Source of the DNA: an uncultured Aquincola sp.
GTDB lineage: Bacteria; Pseudomonadota; Gammaproteobacteria; Burkholderiales; Burkholderiaceae
Reading direction: 5' to 3'
DNA length: 24,904 bases
NCBI GenBank assembly: GCA_937883885.1
Contig: CAKZXL010000692.1
Coordinates: 1 to 24,904 of the forward strand
The notes under the pieces: generated by a model
Seen by the model: only the letters and a program-made list of their open reading frames with translations
What the model was told of the DNA's origin: nothing
Databases searched by the model: none
Position numbers and translations under genes: made by a program
Shown here: in pieces, positions 16,029-24,016 of the stretch
Numbering within the stretch: position 1 is the stretch's first letter
Layout of the letters: every line of letters begins with the position of its first letter

Positions 16029-16580
16029 ATGGACATCAAGAATTCCGAATACCGTTTCAGTCCCTTGGTCATAGGCTTGCACTGGCTGACCGTGATTCTC
16101 ATCATTGCGGTCTATGCGAGCATGGAATTGCGCGGACTGGCACCCAAGGGAGCCTTGAGAGACGCCATGAAGTCCTTGCACTACCTGCTGGGCCTCAGCG
16201 TTCTGGTGATCGTCGTGATCCGTATCGGGGTGCGCATCCAGGCGGGCGTGAAGCCCGCGATCCAACCACCCATGCCACGCTGGCAGGCCACGCTCGCCGA
16301 TGGCATGCACTATGCGCTCTACAGCTTCATGCTCGCCATGCCGCTGCTCGGATGGCTCACCTTGAGTGCGGCGGGCAAGCCGATTGTTCTGTTTGGCTTG
16401 CCCGTTCCCTCTCTGATCGGCACCGACGTTGCTTTGTCGCGCCAACTCAAGGATGTCCATGAGGCGCTGGCGACATTGGGCTATGTCTTGATCGGATTGC
16501 ATGCGATGGCGGCGCTGTTGCACCACTACGTCATGCGTGACAACACAGTGGTTCGCATGCTTCCCGGTCGACGCCCCTGA
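16029..16580 (+). CDS. Cytochrome b561 family protein (CybB/YceJ-like)
   Basis: A 183-residue four-helix b-type cytochrome of the bacterial b561 family, which moves electrons from the quinone pool across the inner membrane. Helices contain the expected histidines: FSPLVIGLHWL (His18), SLHYLLGLSVL (His51), ADGMHYALYSFMLAMPLLGW (His94) and KDVHEALATLGYVLIGLHAM with AALLHHYVMRDN (His144, His158, His165/166). ATG 16029 (MDIKNSEYRFSP) matches family N-termini; an ATG 10 codons earlier is possible. The VIT gene follows 41 nt later on the same strand. Confidence 0.9.
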   Translation: MDIKNSEYRFSPLVIGLHWLTVILIIAVYASMELRGLAPKGALRDAMKSLHYLLGLSVLVIVVIRIGVRIQAGVKPAIQPPMPRWQATLADGMHYALYSFMLAMPLLGWLTLSAAGKPIVLFGLPVPSLIGTDVALSRQLKDVHEALATLGYVLIGLHAMAALLHHYVMRDNTVVRMLPGRRP

Positions 16581-16621
16581 CCTACTGGCCTCAGGCTGCT
16601 TTACATGAATTCGAATCTCCA

Positions 16622-17329
16622 ATGACCAAATTTCACCACCGCGCCCACCCTGAAAGTCACCGCACTGAACATATCGGATGGCTGCGCGCCGCTGTTCTGG
16701 GTGCCAATGACGGCATCATTTCCACGGCCAGCCTAGTTGCAGGCGTGGCTGCTGCCCATGCAAGCCATGCCAGCATCATGACCACGGCCATCGCGGGGTT
16801 GGTAGCCGGCGCCATGTCCATGGCTGCAGGCGAGTTCGTGTCGGTCTATTCACAAGCTGATACGGAAAAGGCAGATCTGGCACGGGAACAAGATGAACTG
16901 AACCGTAGTCCGCATGCAGAGCATCGGGAACTGGCCGCCATCTACGTCCGGCGTGGCCTGGATCATCGGCTCGCGGATCAAGTCGCCACGCAGTTGATGG
17001 CACATGATGCGCTGGGCGCGCACGCGCGCGATGAACTGGGCATTTCTGAAACGCTGAGCGCTCGCCCGCTGCAAGCTGCAATGGCGTCCGCCGGGAGCTT
17101 CGCCGTGGGCGCGGCCATGCCGCTGGCTGTGGTTCTGCTGGCGCCAGAGCAGAGCCTGCTCTATTGGATCGTCGCGACGGCGATTGTCTTCCTGGCCCTG
17201 CTCGGCGCTGCGGCTGCTGCCGTGGGTGGTACGCCGCTCTTCAAAAGTGCGCTGCGCGTCGCGTTCTGGGGCACATTTGCCATGGCCGTGACAGCGGGCG
17301 TGGGAGCCATGTTCGGCACTGCGGTGTAG
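16622..17329 (+). CDS. VIT1/CCC1-family Fe2+/Mn2+ membrane transporter
   Basis: A 235-residue integral membrane protein of the VIT1/CCC1 family, related to plant and yeast vacuolar iron/manganese transporters. The signature LGANDGIISTASLVAGVAAA (about residues 26-45) and AGAMSMAAGEFVSVYSQADTE (about 60-80) are textbook. A charged central domain (EKADLAREQDEL, HRELAAIYVRRGL) holds possible metal-binding Glu residues, and three C-terminal helices follow. Bacterial members probably export or detoxify iron or manganese. It likely shares a transcript with the upstream cytochrome b561 and converges on the histidine kinase gene, with only 13 nt between stops and no visible terminator. Confidence 0.9.
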   Translation: MTKFHHRAHPESHRTEHIGWLRAAVLGANDGIISTASLVAGVAAAHASHASIMTTAIAGLVAGAMSMAAGEFVSVYSQADTEKADLAREQDELNRSPHAEHRELAAIYVRRGLDHRLADQVATQLMAHDALGAHARDELGISETLSARPLQAAMASAGSFAVGAAMPLAVVLLAPEQSLLYWIVATAIVFLALLGAAAAAVGGTPLFKSALRVAFWGTFAMAVTAGVGAMFGTAV

Positions 17330-17342
17330 ATCTGCGTCAATC

Positions 17343-18755
17343 TCAGAGCAGCGGTGGCCAAGGGCCAAGCCGCGCGGACAGCCGACCGTTGTCCAGTGAG
17401 AACGCCAGCGGCAGGTCTATGGCATGCGCGAGAGCCAGGGCCAGCGCCAGTCCCAGTCCAGCGTGATGCGCCGTGCCGCCTTCGGAATCCTTGCGCCAGA
17501 AGCGAAGGCCGAATTGATCTAGATCGGATGCCTGCAAATTGGGAGCTGTGTTAACGATGGTTAACATCCAGCCGGATGCCTCGAGCTCCAACCTACATTG
17601 AATGTCGTCGCCTTCGGGCGCGTATTCAATGGCATTGCGCAAGAGGTTGGAGAGGATGCGTTCGATCACGCCCTGATCACTTTGCACCCATGCTGATTCA
17701 GGCAAAGTCACGCGGATGGGTGACTTGGGTGCCATTTTCTGGACGTTGAGTCCCGCCAGTAACTCTTGCAGCAAAGCTGTCAGATCCAGAGGATCCAGCG
17801 CCAGTGTGTGTTGGCCGGACTCAAGACGCGCCAACAACAGCAGAGTGTCCACACTGCGCTGCATGCGTGAACTGGCCTGGATCATTGCATTCAGGGCGCG
17901 CTGGATTCGGGCCGGGTCGGCATCGATCAAAGCGCTTTCTGCGCTGATGCGGATTTCCGCCAGGGGCGTGCGCAACTCGTGGGCCACATCGCGGGAGAAG
18001 CGGCGCTCGCGGACAATGGCCGCATACAGGTGATGCAAGCCCTGATTGAAGGCTTCGGCAAACGGACGCAGTTCACGGGGAAAGTCCGCTCCGATCCGCG
18101 CAATCGGCCGATCCGAACGCAGATCGGCCAGTTGCTCGCCGACCCGCTCCAGCATGACCACGATATGCCGAACCATGAGCAGCGCCAGGCCCGTCGCTAG
18201 CAGCGTTGCCAGCACAATACCGCCCAAGAGCGCAAAGTGGATGCGCCGCTCGGTTTGATCCCAATCCCGGCGTTCTGTTGCGACGACTTATAGCTGAGAC
18301 CTCTCTCCAGTTACCGACACGCGCGTCGCCAGCGCGCGGCCCGCGTGGCCATCCGGAAGTGTCACGTCGTAATAGCGCGGGGTGCCTTGCTCCACCGGGC
18401 CAAGCGATAGCTGGGCGCCTGCACTGCTGGGAGACCGTAGCAAGGTCCGGTGGGTCTGTGAATCGAAGACCGTGAAGAACTCGGTATGCCCGCCATGCTC
18501 ATATTCCGGCATGAGGCTTTCGAGCTTTCTCGCATCCAACTCCTGCAGCACGCGCCCCACCGCCGCTGATCGTTGCATCAGGGTGGTATCCATCCGTCGA
18601 TAGATTTCGTGGTCAATCCAGTAGTCGAGGACGGGAAACAGGATCGCGAAGGTTCCTCCAATGCAGATCACCAAGCTGGCAGCCAGCCGCCGCTGCAAGG
18701 ACCAGGATCCGCCTTGACTCGCATCAGAAAGGGCTTCGGAATCGGGACGTACCAT
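17343..18755 (-). pseudogene. Sensor histidine kinase interrupted by an in-frame TAA
   Basis: Reading from ATG 18755, codons 1-155 give an N-terminal membrane helix and periplasmic sensor domain ending GERSQL, then TAA (18288-18290), then the same frame resumes VVATERRDWDQTERR and continues through a second membrane helix, HAMP-like linker, H-box SRDVAHELRTPLAEIR (His at codon 259), N-box ILSNLLRNAIEYAP and ATP-lid HAGLGLAL to 17343. Total is about 470 codons, normal for an OmpR-partner kinase. There is no frameshift; one C-to-T change (CAA to TAA) would explain it. The C-terminal piece could restart at TTG 18227, but no ribosome site is visible. It lies 3 nt after the response regulator. Confidence 0.85.
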
Positions 18756-18758
18756 CGT

Positions 18759-19424
18759 TCAGGGCAGGATGTAGCCGAAGCCACGGCGTGTCACGATCAG
18801 TTCATCCAGGCCGCACTGGGCAAGCTTGGTTCGCAAGGTGCTGACGATCACCTCTACCACTTTGTCCGATGCATCGCTGCGGCTGTCGTACAAATGTTCA
18901 AAAATCTGCGAGCGCGACAGCGTGGCGCCGCGCCGACGCAGCAGCAAGTCGAGCAGTCCATACTCCTTCGGCGTGAGCCCAAGATCAATGCACTTGAACC
19001 TCGCGATGCGCGAGCGCGGATCGACCTCCAGATCGCCGTGGCGCAGAACTGGAACGTCCCGTTGCGGCGGACGCCGTACTAGCGCCCGCAGGCGAGCCAG
19101 CAGTTCGGCTAGCTCGAAGGGTTTTGTCAGGTAGTCATCGGCACCCGCATCCAAGGCCCGCACCCGGTCGTCGAGCAGTTCGCGCGCGGAGAGCACCAAC
19201 ACCGGTGCGGCATGGGCCTCCCGGCCCAATGCGCGCAACACGCCAAAGCCGTCCAGCCGGGGCAGCATCAAGTCCAGAATGATGGCGTCGTACCGGTAGC
19301 TGGCAAGAAACTTCAGCGCGGACACGCCATCGGCTGCTGTATCGCAGGCATAGCCTTCCGACTGAAGGCTCTGGCTCAGGGCTTCGGCCAGCGTTTGCGA
19401 GTCTTCCACGATCAATACGCGCAT
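18759..19424 (-). CDS. OmpR/PhoB-family response regulator
   Basis: A 221-residue two-component regulator. The receiver domain begins MRVLIVEDSQTLAEALSQSL (Asp8), has the phospho-acceptor Asp51 in YDAIILDLMLPRLDGFG, and the conserved Lys in LTKPFELAELL. The C-terminal winged helix has RFKCIDLGLTPKEYGLLDLL and RSQIFEHLYDSRSDASDKVV, typical of OmpR/PhoB DNA-binding domains. The open frame extends upstream within the reductase gene, but MRVL at 19424 is clearly the start. It follows the ferric reductase by 14 nt and precedes the kinase by 3 nt. Plausible targets are its own operon and the divergent promoter at 15.7-16.0 kb. Confidence 0.95.
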   Translation of the reverse strand: MRVLIVEDSQTLAEALSQSLQSEGYACDTAADGVSALKFLASYRYDAIILDLMLPRLDGFGVLRALGREAHAAPVLVLSARELLDDRVRALDAGADDYLTKPFELAELLARLRALVRRPPQRDVPVLRHGDLEVDPRSRIARFKCIDLGLTPKEYGLLDLLLRRRGATLSRSQIFEHLYDSRSDASDKVVEVIVSTLRTKLAQCGLDELIVTRRGFGYILP

Positions 19425-19438
19425 GTGCTTTCTTCCGT

Positions 19439-20782
19439 TCAGCGCATCTCGAAAAGCTCTTGGTGGAACGCCTCCGGCTCGAGCCCCTGGGCCAGCAGGT
19501 CGGCGCGCAACGCGCGGCCGAAGGCCGTGGGGCCGCAGAACCAGACGCTGGCGTCTTTCCAACCCGGCACCATGGCACGCAGGCGTTCACCCGTCAGGCG
19601 ACCGTTCTGCTTGTCGATGAGCAGATGCAGCACAACGCCGGCCGCCTGGCTGTCGGCGCGCAGTTTCTCGATGGCCTGCGGATCAACGTCGCTCGTAGGA
19701 TGAAACAAATCGACCGGGCGTGCGTCTTGGCCTTTATGCTGCGCCAAATACTTCATGCGCGCAATGAATGGCGTGATACCGATGCCGGCGCCGATCCAGA
19801 TCTGGCGGGCCTTCTCGTCGTCGAAAGTGAAGCAGCCGTAAGGCCCCTCGACCGTTACCTGGTCGCCTACCCGTAGGCGCTCAGGCAGCCGGCGGGTGTG
19901 GTCGCCCAGCGCCTTGGTGATGAAGGTAATGCGCCGGTCTTCCGGCACCCAGGCTGAGGCTAGCGTGTAGGGGTGCGGGCCTTCTTTCGGGTTGGACATG
20001 GCGAAGGCAAACTGTCCGGGCCGGTGGCCGGGCCAGCCCGGGTCCATCCGCAGGGTGGTTTCCAGCACGTTCAGCGCAGGGTAGGTCTGCAGCGATTCGA
20101 TGACACCGTGCGCGGTGCGCTGCGCACCGACTCGGCCCAGCAGCACCCACACCGCCGATACCGTGCCGCTCGCCAGCAGCATAGCCAAAGCCCAGCCCAC
20201 GGGCTGGGCCCAGTAGGAGAACTGCACCAACACCAAGGTGTGGAAGGCCAGCACCAAGTAGATCGCTGCCATCCAGTGGTGCGTCTTGGCGAACAGCCGG
20301 TAGGGAAAGCGCTTAACCAAAGCCAGCACCAGTAGCACGGCGACGGCGTAGAAGGCCCATTCGCCCAAGTCCTCGGCCAGTCCACGCCAGCCACGCAGCG
20401 CCGATTCAATGGAGCCCATTGAATCGGCCGTTGCGCGGGGCTTGCGCGCGGGGCGCGTCAGCCAGCCCCAGCCTACGGCCCATTTAGTACCCTGCGCCCA
20501 CAGCCAGTGTACTGTTGCAGCGGTCAGAGCAGCGATGCCGAGCCACTTGTGCAGGCGGTATATCTTGTCCAGTCCGTTCAAGCTGGGCTCCAGCCACGCC
20601 GGGCGCGTGGCCAACATCATCGCCACGGACATCGCGCCGATGGCCAGTACGCCGCTGTATTGAATCCATACCGTTCGCAGGGCGAAGTAGTTGGACTGTG
20701 CAGGCCAGAGCGTATCGGTAAAAAGCCATAAAGCGCTCAATGCCAGCGCAAAAAACCAGAACGTCCAAATTATTCTCTTCAT
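19439..20782 (-). CDS. Ferric reductase-like transmembrane haem/flavin oxidoreductase
   Basis: A 447-residue protein with about six N-terminal helices and a C-terminal ferredoxin-NADP reductase-like domain. Haem ligand candidates form two pairs with equal spacing: His78/His92 (YRLHKWLG, ATVHWLW) and His168/His181 (AKTHHWMA, LAFHTLVL), as in the ferric reductase/NOX family. FAD binding is marked by HRPGQFAFAM and HPYTLASAW; NAD(P)H binding by WIGAGIGITPFIARM and WFCGPTAFGRAL. It probably moves electrons from NAD(P)H across the membrane to Fe3+ or another acceptor. It is the first gene of an operon with the response regulator and kinase. True acceptor unknown. Confidence 0.9.
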   Translation of the reverse strand: MKRIIWTFWFFALALSALWLFTDTLWPAQSNYFALRTVWIQYSGVLAIGAMSVAMMLATRPAWLEPSLNGLDKIYRLHKWLGIAALTAATVHWLWAQGTKWAVGWGWLTRPARKPRATADSMGSIESALRGWRGLAEDLGEWAFYAVAVLLVLALVKRFPYRLFAKTHHWMAAIYLVLAFHTLVLVQFSYWAQPVGWALAMLLASGTVSAVWVLLGRVGAQRTAHGVIESLQTYPALNVLETTLRMDPGWPGHRPGQFAFAMSNPKEGPHPYTLASAWVPEDRRITFITKALGDHTRRLPERLRVGDQVTVEGPYGCFTFDDEKARQIWIGAGIGITPFIARMKYLAQHKGQDARPVDLFHPTSDVDPQAIEKLRADSQAAGVVLHLLIDKQNGRLTGERLRAMVPGWKDASVWFCGPTAFGRALRADLLAQGLEPEAFHQELFEMR

Positions 20783-20997
20783 CGTGGATTTGCCCCAAAT
20801 TCTGCGGAAGGCGCATGCGGCACTGGTCGGAAACCATCAATCCATATACGCGATAGCGTGCCTTTGAATGTGGCCGTGTATCCGAAATTACAGATAATTC
20901 TAATTTTGGCATCCCAACCTTTGGTAACGCTTTGGATTGATCACCCATCTATGGATAAAATCTAATTTTGCCCACCGGCTTGTGGCTTTACCTTGAC
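20783..20997 (-). promoter_or_regulatory. Intergenic leader of the ferric reductase operon, with an AT-rich direct repeat
   Basis: This 215-bp gap lies between the relaxase stop and the reductase start and should hold the promoter for reductase-regulator-kinase. An imperfect direct repeat is visible: GATAATTCTAATTTTGGC at 20893-20910 and GATAAAATCTAATTTTGCC at 20954-20972, sharing TCTAATTTTG exactly and 62 bp apart. It is far more AT-rich than the flanking relaxase gene. No convincing -35/-10 pair or terminator was recognised. It also marks the right edge of the cargo. Confidence 0.4.
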
Positions 20998-22980
20998 TCA
21001 AGAAATGGTTGGCCCCCGATGCCGCCCAATCTCCCAGGACGCCCCGCCGCCGCGAACCGTCGCGGAAAGCTGCTGCCCCAATCGCTGTTCGATCACCGGC
21101 TTCCACGGCACCAGCGAGAAGCCCATGCCGTCATCAAGCATCGCGTAGCGCCCGCTGGCGAGCATGACGCTGCGCCGGTAGATGCCGGCCACGCGCTGCC
21201 CGTCGGCCACGGGCCGATGCTCCAGGCCCGTTTCGCCTGCAATGTCCTTCGCGGCCTGCGCCAGCTCCCGGTTGCGCAGCGTGCCCAGCAGGTTGCGCGC
21301 CAGGATCACGCGCTGCCCGCGCCGCTCGGCCAACCCCTGTTCGGCCAGGAAGTCGGTGCGCTGCTGCATGGCCTGTTTGGCCTCGCCGCCAAAGCCCAGG
21401 TCGCCCAGGCCCGTGCCGCCGCCGATCAACTGCTGGTCGAGCCAGGTGGCCCCGATAACGCGGGCCTGCCGCTCGATGGGCAGGTGCGATTTCAACTCGA
21501 CGGCAACGCCGCCTAGGCGCTGCGCGTCGTAGCGGCGGCCCTGTTCGGCCAGGTCGTCCGGCACCTTCCAAAATCCCTCGGCCACGCGCTCCACGATGCC
21601 GGCGCGGCGCAGGGCTTCGAGCCGGCGGACGTGGGCCGCGACGACTTCCTGCGGATCGCGGCCCGGTCCGGCCTGACCCTGCGCGATGGCTAGGTGGAGG
21701 TCGGTGCGGTACAGCCCATCGCTCGCCAGCGCGGCGATGTTCTTGTCGGCCGCGCGCACGGCGGCCGATCCCTTCACCTCCACCACGGCGCCGGCGGGAT
21801 AGTTCGCCAGCTCGTCGCGGGCGTTGAGCGCGACGTAGTGGGCCTTGCCGTCCACCCCGTCGATGACCAGATAGCCCCGGTCGCGCAGTTCGTCGGCCAG
21901 CCCCTTTGCGGCGACGCGGCCGAGGATGGTTCGGCCGTCGTCGCCCGGCTCGAATACCGCCAGCTCGCGCGGCTCGCCGCGCATGGCCCGCTGCATGGTG
22001 CGGATGATGTCGCCGCGCTCGCCCAGGGCGCGCAGGGTCTTTTCGGCGTCGGCATGGACGGCCCAGGTGCCCGGCTGCATTTCGTCGGCCAGGCCCAGGC
22101 GCTGCAAGCGTTGCAGCCGGCCGATCAACAGCAGGCGCTGGCGTTGCAACCTCGGTTCGTTGAGCCGTTCGACATGCACCAGGCCATCGTCGCCCAGCTC
22201 GCGCTTGAGCGTGCGATCCAGGCTCGTCCACCGCTCTTGTTCCACTTCGCGCTGCAAGGTCTGTTGGATCTCCAGCTCGGTGCGCGGCCCCAGCCATTCG
22301 GTCGCCAGTTCGGCGGCCCGATGGCGGAAGCCATCGGCGATGTAGTCGCCCGCGATGATGAGGTCTTTGCTGGTGTCGTCGCGCCCGCGCACGACGATGT
22401 GCGTATGCGGGTTGTCGGTGTTCCAGTGGTTGACGGCCACCCAATCGAGGCCCGTGCCCAGGTCGGCCTCCATGCGGCCCATGAGGTGCCGCGTGTAGGT
22501 GCGCAGGTCTTTGAGTTCCGCGCCATCCTCGGGCGAGAGGATGAAGCGGAAATGATGCCGGTCCTCGGCGCAGCGTTCCTTGAAGGCATCGAGGTCGGCG
22601 GCATCGGTCTGCGGCCCGTAGGCTTGGCCCGGCTCTCCGTCGCGGCCCACGCCATCGCGCTCGATGTAGCGCAGGTGCTTGGCGAGCGACTGCGGGCTGG
22701 CCCGCTGCTGGTTGACCAGCAAGGTCTTGATGGTGACGCGCCGCGATAGGGACGTCAGCTTCGCGCCCGCGAAGCGCGCCGCTGTGTGACCGCGCCCCAG
22801 GCGCGAACCGGGACGCTGGCCGGTTCCAGCGCCCTTGCCAGCTCCTCCAGGGCTGCGCACGGAGGACTTGCCGCTGCTGGCCTTGCCGGCCTGTTTGAGT
22901 ACCTTGGAAACGAAGCCCTGGCCCCGGTGCTTCGGGGCGCTGGGACGGATGCGGAAATCATCGTCGCGGCGGTCGGTCAT
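20998..22980 (-). CDS. Conjugative relaxase, MOBP/VirD2-like with DUF3363 region
   Basis: A 660-residue relaxase that should nick oriT and pilot the single strand into the T4SS. The basic, low-complexity N-terminus (MTDRRDDDFRIRPSAPKHRG) precedes the nuclease domain: candidate nucleophile Tyr105 in KHLRYIERDG, and the three-histidine metal site in NHWNTDNPHTHIVVRGRD (His185, His192, His194). The remaining 450 residues match the DUF3363 region found in ICE relaxases. ATG 22980 has GGGGAGA 6 nt upstream. The frame stays open 161 codons further, but that part is cysteine- and arginine-rich shadow. It lies downstream of a candidate oriT region. Confidence 0.92.
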   Translation of the reverse strand: MTDRRDDDFRIRPSAPKHRGQGFVSKVLKQAGKASSGKSSVRSPGGAGKGAGTGQRPGSRLGRGHTAARFAGAKLTSLSRRVTIKTLLVNQQRASPQSLAKHLRYIERDGVGRDGEPGQAYGPQTDAADLDAFKERCAEDRHHFRFILSPEDGAELKDLRTYTRHLMGRMEADLGTGLDWVAVNHWNTDNPHTHIVVRGRDDTSKDLIIAGDYIADGFRHRAAELATEWLGPRTELEIQQTLQREVEQERWTSLDRTLKRELGDDGLVHVERLNEPRLQRQRLLLIGRLQRLQRLGLADEMQPGTWAVHADAEKTLRALGERGDIIRTMQRAMRGEPRELAVFEPGDDGRTILGRVAAKGLADELRDRGYLVIDGVDGKAHYVALNARDELANYPAGAVVEVKGSAAVRAADKNIAALASDGLYRTDLHLAIAQGQAGPGRDPQEVVAAHVRRLEALRRAGIVERVAEGFWKVPDDLAEQGRRYDAQRLGGVAVELKSHLPIERQARVIGATWLDQQLIGGGTGLGDLGFGGEAKQAMQQRTDFLAEQGLAERRGQRVILARNLLGTLRNRELAQAAKDIAGETGLEHRPVADGQRVAGIYRRSVMLASGRYAMLDDGMGFSLVPWKPVIEQRLGQQLSATVRGGGASWEIGRHRGPTIS

Positions 22981-23432
22981 GGTTGTCTCCCCGGGAAGTT
23001 GAGGCGTGTCCGGTCGTGCGAAGCACTCGGACACGCCTGCATTGGCGCGGGCCTCGCGCCACAGGCGGCACGGCGGCGAAGCCGCGCCGTGCTGCGCCAA
23101 CCCCACGTGCAGACTGGCTTTCGACGCGGCCCGGTGCCGCGTCCTTTTGTCTTGCCTTCCGCATTTGCCTCCCCCTGTCCCCCAGGTTCTCGATCCCGGC
23201 AACTGCGGCCCGGTGGCAAGGCTGCACCAGCAGCCAGCGCACCGGCGAACACGGCAATGGCCGCAGGCCAGCCGTGTTCGAGGCAAGACGCCTGCACGTG
23301 GGACGGCTGCGCCGGAGGCAGCGCGAAGTGCAGCGCGGATGCGCTCGCACTGCACGCGCGACGACATGACAACGGCCAGCAGAACGACACGCCCGATAGC
23401 ACGATGATGCGCAGCGAATCGGTGGCCATCAT
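22977..23432 (-). CDS. Unrecognised 151-codon ORF exactly filling the traF-relaxase gap (doubtful)
   Basis: The frame begins at an ATG overlapping the traF stop (ATGA) and stops in an ATGA overlap with the relaxase start, the same coupling used throughout this operon. The first 20 residues (MMATDSLRIIVLSGVSFCWP) could be a membrane anchor and use GC-rich third positions; the rest is Cys-, Arg- and Gly-rich, resembling an out-of-frame translation, and is full of inverted repeats. I recognise no family. It could be a real small gene, a decayed one, or chance. Confidence 0.25.
   Translation of the reverse strand: MMATDSLRIIVLSGVSFCWPLSCRRACSASASALHFALPPAQPSHVQASCLEHGWPAAIAVFAGALAAGAALPPGRSCRDREPGGQGEANAEGKTKGRGTGPRRKPVCTWGWRSTARLRRRAACGARPAPMQACPSASHDRTRLNFPGRQP
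23002..23038. repeat. 11-bp perfect inverted repeat upstream of the relaxase
   Basis: AGGCGTGTCCG (23002-23012) and CGGACACGCCT (23028-23038) flank a 15-nt spacer, centred about 40 bp before the relaxase ATG. It could be a relaxase recognition hairpin, an autoregulatory operator or a translation-controlling stem. Confidence 0.75.
23102..23302. repeat. Nested set of inverted repeats between traF and the relaxase
   Basis: Three perfect arms are nested around one centre near 23263. The outer arms are CCCACGTGCAG (23102-23112) and CTGCACGTGGG (23292-23302). The middle arms are GTCTTGCCT (23149-23157) and AGGCAAGAC (23281-23289). The inner arms are CGAACACGGC (23246-23255) and GCCGTGTTCG (23271-23280). 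The right-hand arms are almost contiguous, whereas the left-hand arms are spread over about 150 bp. Confidence 0.7.
23246..23280. repeat. 10-bp inverted repeat with an inner 5-bp stem
   Basis: CGAACACGGC and GCCGTGTTCG enclose a 15-nt loop that itself contains TGGCC-GCA-GGCCA. With an AA bulge the whole could form one 15-bp hairpin, a shape seen in oriT and accessory-protein sites. Confidence 0.7.
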
Positions 23433-24016
23433 GGGCGCGACTCCAGCCAGACGGGGCGCGCAACGCCGATCACGGAAGCTGCGCTGACCGGCCCGAAATA
23501 CCGGCTATCGAACGACGCCGGATTGGTCACACTGAGGAGGAACAGCTCGCCATGCCGCAAGCGGTGGCATTGCTGCCGGGATGGCAGCGGCCGGCCCCAG
23601 CGATCGGCAGACAGCACGGCGGCTGAAGGCACGCCGTCGATGCGGACTTTGCCGTCAGCGATGCACACCTCTTGCGGCGCCACCGCGCCCACGCGCTTGA
23701 GCAGAGGAATGCGCGTCGGCAGGTAGCCGCGCTGCGCAGCGAGCGCGGCAGCCTCGGCAGGCAGCGGCACCAGCACGATGCTGCCTACCGACAACGGACG
23801 TGGTGGCGAGCTGGTGCGATGGTCGAGCGGATCGATGCGATACCAGCCGACCTCCACGCTGTCGGACGGGTTGTAGGTCAGGCGTGGCAGCGGATGCACG
23901 AAGGACGCCCAGGCCAGCGCAGCGAGGCCGCAGGCGGACAGGCCCGCCAGCACGAGGCGAGCGCGCACGCGCAAGCGAGGGTGCGGCGCGGTGCCGGAAG
24001 TGGAAACTGCGGTCAT
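23429..24016 (-). CDS. traF: TraF, S26-family conjugative transfer peptidase
   Basis: A 195-residue inner-membrane serine peptidase related to signal peptidase I. In RP4, TraF matures and cyclises the TrbC pilin; a trbC is present at 1.6-1.9 kb. An N-terminal anchor (VLAGLSACGLAALAWASFV, about 22-40) is followed by the catalytic Ser53 in NPSDSVEVGWYRI and the general base Lys107 in RIPLLKRVGAVAP, then SVGSIVLVPLP and RYFGPVSAASVIG, all in family order. ATG 24016 overlaps the DUF2840 stop as ATGA. Confidence 0.92.
   Translation of the reverse strand: MTAVSTSGTAPHPRLRVRARLVLAGLSACGLAALAWASFVHPLPRLTYNPSDSVEVGWYRIDPLDHRTSSPPRPLSVGSIVLVPLPAEAAALAAQRGYLPTRIPLLKRVGAVAPQEVCIADGKVRIDGVPSAAVLSADRWGRPLPSRQQCHRLRHGELFLLSVTNPASFDSRYFGPVSAASVIGVARPVWLESRP

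Larger units (their letters stand above)
22981..23428. other. Candidate oriT region between traF and the relaxase
   Basis: These 448 bp hold at least four perfect inverted repeats of 9-11 bp, some nested (separate entries). Relaxase genes commonly lie next to their oriT, and this is the only sizeable gap in the right-hand transfer block. No nick-site consensus was identified, so oriT is inference. The region may instead contain regulatory dyads or a small coding gene. Confidence 0.4.

Noticed and set aside
18228..18290. Frameshift in the histidine kinase
   Set aside because: Both halves are in the same frame (18287 to 18227 is exactly 20 codons); a single stop codon explains the break.
6871..20970. 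TCTAATTT near the LysR gene matching TCTAATTTTG near 20.9 kb as cargo-flanking repeats
   Set aside because: Only 8 bp match in AT-rich sequence, which is expected by chance at this search size.
21694..22749. Plus-strand 351-codon open frame opposite the relaxase
   Set aside because: Antisense of the DUF3363 relaxase; repetitive high-GC composition and no family features.
22981..23463. 161-codon N-terminal extension of the relaxase
   Set aside because: The extension is Cys/Arg-rich and contains the inverted-repeat cluster, whereas ATG 22980 has a good ribosome site.
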